From an uncultured Verrucomicrobiae bacterium (lineage in GTDB: Bacteria > Verrucomicrobiota > Verrucomicrobiia > Verrucomicrobiales > DEV007): a DNA stretch of 5,160 nucleotides. The notes under the pieces are model-generated. The model was not told the origin of the DNA, did no database searches, and worked only from the letters and a program-made list of their open reading frames with translations. Below, piece after piece: positions 5,066 through 5,160 of the stretch. Each line of letters starts with the position of its first letter. The first letter of the stretch is position 1. The position numbers and the translations under genes were made by a program. The stretch is from positions 1 to 5,160 of the forward strand of contig CALDKL010000506.1 of assembly GCA_937898895.1 (NCBI GenBank), read 5' to 3'.

Positions 5066-5160
5066 GTTCATTTCGCCGAAAACCAGCGGCGTCCCTCGCA
5101 CCGTCGACCCATGCCCTGCGGTCTTCGCGGGAAAATTCGCTGTAAAACCGGCGAAATGGG
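5066..5160. other. Region downstream of parA with a 10-bp inverted repeat
   Basis: CATTTCGCCG at 5069-5078 and CGGCGAAATG at 5149-5158 are perfect reverse complements separated by 70 bp. The left arm also forms a small local hairpin, CGCCG-AAAACCAG-CGGCG (5074-5091). ATG codons at 5111 and 5156 are open to the window edge, but too little is visible to call a gene. There is no parS-like palindrome. Confidence 0.3.

Noticed and set aside
4124..5101. Upstream extension of the carboxypeptidase frame (326 more codons) through parA
   Set aside because: The extension is antisense to ParA, whose motifs are complete. A signal peptide begins right at the ATG at 4123, which fixes the true start.
5111..5160. 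Short open frame from ATG 5111 to the window edge as a possible parB start
   Set aside because: The 16 visible residues do not resemble a ParB N-terminus, and there is too little sequence to support a gene.

Overview
The window is a compact, high-GC bacterial chromosomal segment with five protein genes on both strands. I see no RNA gene, mobile element, CRISPR array or resistance cassette. A chromosomal Soj-type ParA, Tat-exported Gfo/Idh/MocA oxidoreductase, small exported Spy-like protein and DUF2314 protein, together with no Shine-Dalgarno sequence before any start, suggest the PVC group. Verrucomicrobiota is most likely and Planctomycetota the alternative. This placement is inferred from gene style, not from a marker gene.

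Layout. Positions 1-642 (-) hold the first 214 codons of a Tat-signal Gfo/Idh/MocA oxidoreductase, cut by the window edge. Positions 754-1542 (-) encode a 262-aa exported, probably lipid-anchored protein with a duplicated LSPEQR/LSPEDR helical module. After a 169-bp divergent gap, 1712-2881 (+) encodes a 389-aa protein with two predicted N-terminal membrane helices, a Thr/Ala/Pro/Gln linker, an unassigned middle region and a C-terminal DUF2314 domain. It converges on 2945-4123 (-), a 392-aa D-alanyl-D-alanine carboxypeptidase (peptidase S11) with an N-terminal heptad coiled coil. A 174-bp divergent gap separates this from 4298-5065 (+), a 255-aa Soj/ParA ATPase. The last 95 bp hold no identifiable gene.

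How the genes relate. Four of the five products are predicted to be exported or membrane-bound: one acts on peptidoglycan, one is a likely envelope chaperone-like lipoprotein, one is an anchored DUF2314 protein and one is an exported oxidoreductase. ParA is the only clear cytoplasmic product. Apart from the two leftmost minus-strand genes, which might be co-transcribed across a 111-bp gap, nothing looks like an operon.

The most interesting signals are a pyrimidine-rich element (CTGTTTYCC or a TTTCCC/CTCCC relative) just before all five starts in place of a Shine-Dalgarno, the reversed architecture of the carboxypeptidase, the internal duplication in the lipoprotein, and the membrane-anchored DUF2314 protein. 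I found no strong evidence of a wholly new multi-gene system.
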